This document shows, one piece after another, positions 59,923-64,000 of a stretch of 64,000 nucleotides of DNA; within the stretch, counting starts at the first letter, position 1; every line of letters begins with the position of its first letter. Source of the DNA: Bordetella parapertussis (GTDB taxonomy: Bacteria; Pseudomonadota; Gammaproteobacteria; Burkholderiales; JACQAP01); the NCBI GenBank assembly GCA_945900965.1, contig CAMDKM010000001.1:1-64000 (forward strand). Direction: 5' to 3'. The translations under genes were made by a program, and so were the position numbers. The notes beneath the pieces are model-generated. The model was not told where the DNA came from, ran no database searches, and saw only the letters and a list, made by a program, of their open reading frames with translations.

Positions 59923-61236
59923 TCACGGCTGGAGCTTGAAGGCCTTGGTGAAAAAATCCTCGGCGCCAAAATTGCCGGATTTCAGTGCCAGCGCGAGGGC
60001 CGGCTCGCCGATCGAGAACGTCCACGGCACACCGGGATCGATTTCCGGGCCGACGTGCAGCCCTTCGACGCCTAGGGCACCCACCACCGCGCCTGCAGTC
60101 TCCCCGCCCGCCACCACCAGTCGTCTCACACCCTTGGAAACCAAACCTCGGGCGATTTTCCCCATGGTCTCTTCAACCAGGGCACCGGCGTGTTCCCGCC
60201 CCAAAGCTTGCTGAACTTTTTTCACCTGGTCGGGTGCTGCGGTCGAATAAATCAAGACTGGTTTCTCGCCAAGGCGTGTTGCCGCCCAGTCGAGGGCCTC
60301 GGCGGCCAGGTCACGCCCAGCGGCGATCACGGCGGGATCGAGCGTAAACGCTTCATGGTCTTGTTTCATCCTTGCCACTTGCGCCTGGGTCGCAATGGAG
60401 CAGGAGCCAGCGATCACCGCGCTTGGCCCTGTTACTTTGGGCAATCGACCGGCCTCGCCGCTCGCAATGAGTCCTTTGCGTTGGAAATTTGCTGGCAAAC
60501 CCATCGCCATGCCGGAACCGCCGGTGACCAGCTTCATGTCCGCGCAAGCTTCGCCAAGGATCATCAAATGCTCGTCCGTAAAAGAATCAAGCACGACGTG
60601 GCGAATGCCTTTTCCGCGTAACTCGTTGAACGCCGCGCGAATCGCACCAACACCCTTGGCCACCGTCGTATAGGGCAGGAGCGCCACCTTGTGCGGCGTC
60701 TGGCGTTGCAGCACCCGCACCAGCGAAGGATCGGTCATGGGAGTAAGCGGATGATTGCGCATGCCGGACTCCGAGAGCAATTCGTCGCCCACGAACAAGT
60801 ACCCCTTGTAGACGGTGCGCTTGTTGGTCGGAAATGCCGGGTTGAAGACGCTGAATTTCTCTCCCAGCGCATCGAGCATCGCATCGGCCACCGGGCCGAT
60901 GTTGCCCTTGTCCGTCGAGTCGAAAGTGGAACAGTATTTGAAGTAATACTGGCGCGTGCCCTGTGCCCGTAGCCAATCGAGTGCGGCCAGCGACATGGAT
61001 ACGGCTTCGCCAGCAGAGTTACTGCGCGATTTGAGCGCCACAATAATGCAGTCGGCTTGCGGCACAACAAAACCCTTGCGCGGAACGCCCAGCAACTGGA
61101 TCGTTCGCATGCCGGCCTTGACCAGCGTATTGGCAAGATCGGTGGCGCCGGTAAAATCGTCGGCGACGCAGCCAAGCAGGATGCTCACGGCACCGTCCTT
61201 ATCGATGGACCTTCCACGGAATTCACTTCCCTTCAA
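59923..61236 (-). CDS. otnK: four-carbon acid sugar kinase (3-oxo-tetronate kinase)
   Basis: LLGCVADDFTGATDLANTLVKAGMRTIQLLGVP, YFKYCSTFDSTDKGNIGPVADAMLD, VAGGETAGAVVGALG; start may be an internal GTG. Confidence 0.86.
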   Translation of the reverse strand: MKGSEFRGRSIDKDGAVSILLGCVADDFTGATDLANTLVKAGMRTIQLLGVPRKGFVVPQADCIIVALKSRSNSAGEAVSMSLAALDWLRAQGTRQYYFKYCSTFDSTDKGNIGPVADAMLDALGEKFSVFNPAFPTNKRTVYKGYLFVGDELLSESGMRNHPLTPMTDPSLVRVLQRQTPHKVALLPYTTVAKGVGAIRAAFNELRGKGIRHVVLDSFTDEHLMILGEACADMKLVTGGSGMAMGLPANFQRKGLIASGEAGRLPKVTGPSAVIAGSCSIATQAQVARMKQDHEAFTLDPAVIAAGRDLAAEALDWAATRLGEKPVLIYSTAAPDQVKKVQQALGREHAGALVEETMGKIARGLVSKGVRRLVVAGGETAGAVVGALGVEGLHVGPEIDPGVPWTFSIGEPALALALKSGNFGAEDFFTKAFKLQP

Positions 61237-61290
61237 GGAATGGATGTTTGGGCATAATGGTACCTAAACTCCGCTTCGAAGGAATGGATT

Positions 61291-61608
61291 ATGGCGTTCG
61301 CCGAAAATTTGCGGTCCCTGCCCCCGATCGCAGCCATCGAGAAATTGGATCTGATTGGCGCCGACGGCAAACTCGTCGCAAGCATCGAAAACAAACCAGG
61401 GCAAGCCGGCTCGCTTGCGGTATATCACCACTTGGCCAGCAAGTACGGCGCCATTAATGCCTTGGCCGCCAAAGACGGACTGGCTCTGTACGCCGAGCAT
61501 CGGGAGGACGCGGAACAACATCCCGGCAAGCATCCCAACATCGACCGGCTGTTCAAGGTAATCGCGGAGAACCTGGCGCTCTCGACGCTCATCCACCCAA
61601 GAAAATAG
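61291..61608 (+). CDS. DUF2322-like conserved protein
   Basis: MAFAENLRSLPPIAAIEKLDLIGADGKLVASIENKPGQAGSLAVYHHLASKYGAINALAAKDGLALYAEHREDA. Confidence 0.65.
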   Translation: MAFAENLRSLPPIAAIEKLDLIGADGKLVASIENKPGQAGSLAVYHHLASKYGAINALAAKDGLALYAEHREDAEQHPGKHPNIDRLFKVIAENLALSTLIHPRK

Positions 61609-61623
61609 TTCGCGACCGCTGTC

Positions 61624-62223
61624 ATGGATCCCGTCGTCGTCCAGGCAATGGCCAAATGGCCCTCTGTTCCAAACGTATTTGGCTGGTTATTGCTTGACCG
61701 GCGCGGCAACTGGCTGATCAAGGGCGATCGCATCGCGAATCCCGGGATCATTTCGTTTATCGGCCGTAACTATGCTCAAGACGAGCTCGGCCGGTTTTTT
61801 TTCCAGAATGGTCCGCAAAGAGTATTCGTCTCCCTGGCTTACACGCCTTATGTCGCCTTGCTCGAATCCGGTGCGCCCGGTCGTCTCCACACTCAGACAG
61901 GACAAACCCTGACCCGCGTGTCGGGAGTCTGGATCGACGAAGGTGGGTCAATGTTATTGCGCTGGGAATCGGGTGTCGGAGTGGTCAACGATCGCGACCT
62001 CGAAGCCGTGCTGAGGATGCTGACAGACGCGCGTGGTAGCCCCGTTGCCGACGCTGGTTTGGCGCGGGTGCTGGACTCCGACTTACAACGCCGCAACACC
62101 GGCCTGTACTTCGATTACGCCAGCGTGAGAGTGCCGGTGGGCAGAATTCGCTCGGAGGAAGTCGCCCAGAAATTCGGCTTCGATCCCGCGCCCAGGCAGA
62201 AGGAAGGCGAGCCGGAATGCTGA
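61624..62223 (+). CDS. conserved protein of unknown function
   Basis: MDPVVVQAMAKWPSVPNVFGWLLLDRRGNWLIKGDRIANPGIISFIGRNYAQDELGRFFFQNGPQRVFVSLAYTPYV. Confidence 0.7.
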   Translation: MDPVVVQAMAKWPSVPNVFGWLLLDRRGNWLIKGDRIANPGIISFIGRNYAQDELGRFFFQNGPQRVFVSLAYTPYVALLESGAPGRLHTQTGQTLTRVSGVWIDEGGSMLLRWESGVGVVNDRDLEAVLRMLTDARGSPVADAGLARVLDSDLQRRNTGLYFDYASVRVPVGRIRSEEVAQKFGFDPAPRQKEGEPEC

Positions 62224-62271
62224 AGGCGCAAGCTATGGTCGATCCGCTGGATCACAGTTTACGGGGCGGGC

Positions 62272-62487
62272 CTAGCCTTTGATCCGCTTCGCGGTAAAGG
62301 ACTCTTCCACGTTGTCGCGGAAATAGCTGACGATCGAGGGCGCACTGACCAGGCGGCGATGGATTTCCGCCGAAACACCGGTGTACTGAACGACCCGCTC
62401 ATCGCTGAACTCGACTTCCAGAGTTCGATTTCGCTCATCAAAGCCGACCGAGCGGATAGAGCCTGAATTTAGTGTTTTGCGATCCAT
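62272..62487 (-). CDS. KTSC-domain protein
   Basis: MDRKTLNSGSIRSVGFDERNRTLEVEFSDERVVQYTGVSAEIHRRLVSAPSIVSYFRDNVEESF. Confidence 0.8.
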   Translation of the reverse strand: MDRKTLNSGSIRSVGFDERNRTLEVEFSDERVVQYTGVSAEIHRRLVSAPSIVSYFRDNVEESFTAKRIKG

Positions 62488-62707
62488 GACGGACTCATAT
62501 TCTGTGCCGTGACAGGGACGGATTGGCATTGCGCGCGTGTCTCAAGGCTGAGACGGAAGCCAGGGTAGAACGATTCGCGCCACATGACGGAGTGGGCTTT
62601 GGTCATGCGGATTCGAGACTTGCCGGGCCCGATAAGCCAGCCAAAGCTCGCGGCACAGTGTCTGGTATCCGTCACGGAGGCAGACTGCCCGCGAGCATAT
62701 GGGAAGC

Positions 62708-63034
62708 TTAGTTGGGCCTGTTACCAGCTACCGGAAACGGCCATGCGGCCGGCTCGGTCATCGGTTTCGGCGCCGCTGGGGCCGCCATTGCTGGCTTTGC
62801 CGCTGGCTTCGCTTTCACTTTCTTCTTGGCCTTGGCCTTTTTTGCCTTTTTCTTGGCAGGCTTTTTGGCCTTTTTCTTGGCGGCCTTTTTCTTGGCCGCG
62901 CGTTTAGCAGGCCGCTTGGCCGCTTTTTTCGCGAGCTTTTTCGCAGCCTTCTTTTTCGCAGGCTTTTTAGCGGCCTTTTTCTTGCCGGTGGACTTCTTGG
63001 TGGTCTTCTTTGCAGCTTTCTTCTTTGCAGCCAT
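62708..63034 (-). CDS. histone H1-like Lys/Ala-rich protein
   Basis: MAAKKKAAKKTTKKSTGKKKAAKKPAKKKAAKKLAKKAAKRPAKRAAKKKAAKK... Confidence 0.85.
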   Translation of the reverse strand: MAAKKKAAKKTTKKSTGKKKAAKKPAKKKAAKKLAKKAAKRPAKRAAKKKAAKKKAKKPAKKKAKKAKAKKKVKAKPAAKPAMAAPAAPKPMTEPAAWPFPVAGNRPN

Positions 63035-63463
63035 TTCTATTCTCCTAATGAGAGTTGAACAAAGGTACTACCGGCCCTTCCGGGGGAATCCCGTCCGGTG
63101 CCGACTGCGGGCAGCCGCTCGCGCGCCATACAGGCCGACGATCGGACACCATCAGTGCGTTGCCGCGGGGCGCCAAAACCTGGCGCACCGACGGCGAAAA
63201 TTCGTAGAGGGAAGGAGGCATCGGCTGGATACGGGACATTCCCCATATCGGCCAAGGATCAGAAACGAAGAGAGACGGAAACCTGGGACCGGGCGTCATT
63301 GCTCCCAGCCTGACGCCGCATTGGACTGCCATGCGGCGCGAGTTTCGACGTCAAGTTTGTACCGCTTGTCCGGTTTACCCATTCAATCCTATCAAGTGTG
63401 CCGCCGGCAATTGCACGAAACCCGGCAGCACTCGTAATGCAAAAATCGTTCTCGGGGTCATGC

Positions 63464-64000
63464 TCAATCCCAGTTGAGCGCGCCACCCGTCTGATATTCC
63501 GTCACACGGGTTTCGAAGAAATTCTTTTCCTTCTTCAGGTCTATCATTTCCGACATCCACGGAAACGGATTATTCGCTCCTGCGAACAAAGGATCAAGAC
63601 CAATTTGCTGTGCACGCCGATTTGCGACGAACCGCAGATACTCTTTGAACATCGGCGCATTCAATCCAAGCACACCACGCGGCATTGTATCCTCCGCGTA
63701 GCGATATTCAAGCTCCACGCCTTTCTGAATCAGTGACCGAATCTCGTCGCGAAACGCCGGAGTCCACAAATGCGGATTCTCCATCTTGATCTGGTTGATC
63801 AGATCGATCCCGAAATTGCAATGCATCGACTCGTCGCGCAGGATGTACTGGTACTGTTCGGCGGCGCCAGTCATCTTGTTCTGGCGTCCAAGAGCCAGAA
63901 TCTGGGCAAACCCCACGTAGAAGAACAGGCCTTCCATGATGCAGGCGAAGACGATCAGGCCCTTGAGCAGCTTTTGATCGTCTTCCGGGGTTCCGGTCTT
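63464..64000 (-). CDS. nrdB: class Ia ribonucleotide reductase beta subunit, N-terminal part beyond window
   Basis: [27 protein letters not shown]...[18 protein letters not shown]; frame stays open to the right edge ([25 protein letters not shown]). Confidence 0.92.
   Translation of the reverse strand, partial: KTGTPEDDQKLLKGLIVFACIMEGLFFYVGFAQILALGRQNKMTGAAEQYQYILRDESMHCNFGIDLINQIKMENPHLWTPAFRDEIRSLIQKGVELEYRYAEDTMPRGVLGLNAPMFKEYLRFVANRRAQQIGLDPLFAGANNPFPWMSEMIDLKKEKNFFETRVTEYQTGGALNWD

Noticed and set aside
62708-63034. Lys/Ala repeat as possible non-coding low-complexity DNA
   Set aside because: Consistent AAKK periodicity with a start and stop matches known histone H1-like proteins; kept as CDS.
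63045-63332. 95-aa minus-strand ORF between the histone-like gene and nrdB
   Set aside because: No recognised motif; coding status cannot be supported by eye.

Overview
This is a high-GC proteobacterial chromosomal window, probably betaproteobacterial (judged from gene content only, no rRNA marker). I saw no rRNA, tRNA, transposase, prophage or CRISPR array. Left to right: (i) a sulfur/persulfide-type cluster (CDF transporter, ArsR-rhodanese fusion, frameshifted DsrE protein, MBL hydrolase, MFS); (ii) a copper-handling island at 4.5-14.7 kb (CopA-type ATPase, beta-CASP MBL, DUF2933, Met/His-rich periplasmic protein, SHOCT protein, cytochrome c, multicopper oxidase, TolC); (iii) housekeeping genes (sixA, ppk1, yggX, argA, SDR, rsmE, inositol-monophosphatase-like, ilvB/ilvH, mscS); (iv) a signalling region at 26-46 kb with two paralogous receiver-Ser/Thr-kinase fusions bracketing two OprO/P porins and an alpha-carbonic anhydrase, a decayed class III nucleotidyl cyclase, a decayed LuxR HTH gene, and a Chp/Pil-type chemosensory cluster followed by a NarL-type two-component pair; (v) acid-sugar catabolism genes (UxaA, SDR, FAH, OtnC, OtnK); (vi) dusA in a translationally coupled chain, and an M14 peptidase; (vii) a bufferin-type RiPP operon (BufA2-like precursor, MNIO maturase, BufC) at 56.9-58.8 kb; (viii) KTSC protein, histone-H1-like protein, and nrdB running off the right edge. 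The observations I rate highest are the bufferin operon, the cyclase and LuxR remnants that ORF calling misses, a hairpin element family whose loop is inverted in one copy relative to its flanks, and 7-nt repeat tracts that occur between genes and also in frame inside the ChpA-like kinase. All calls come from reading the sequence; no search was run.
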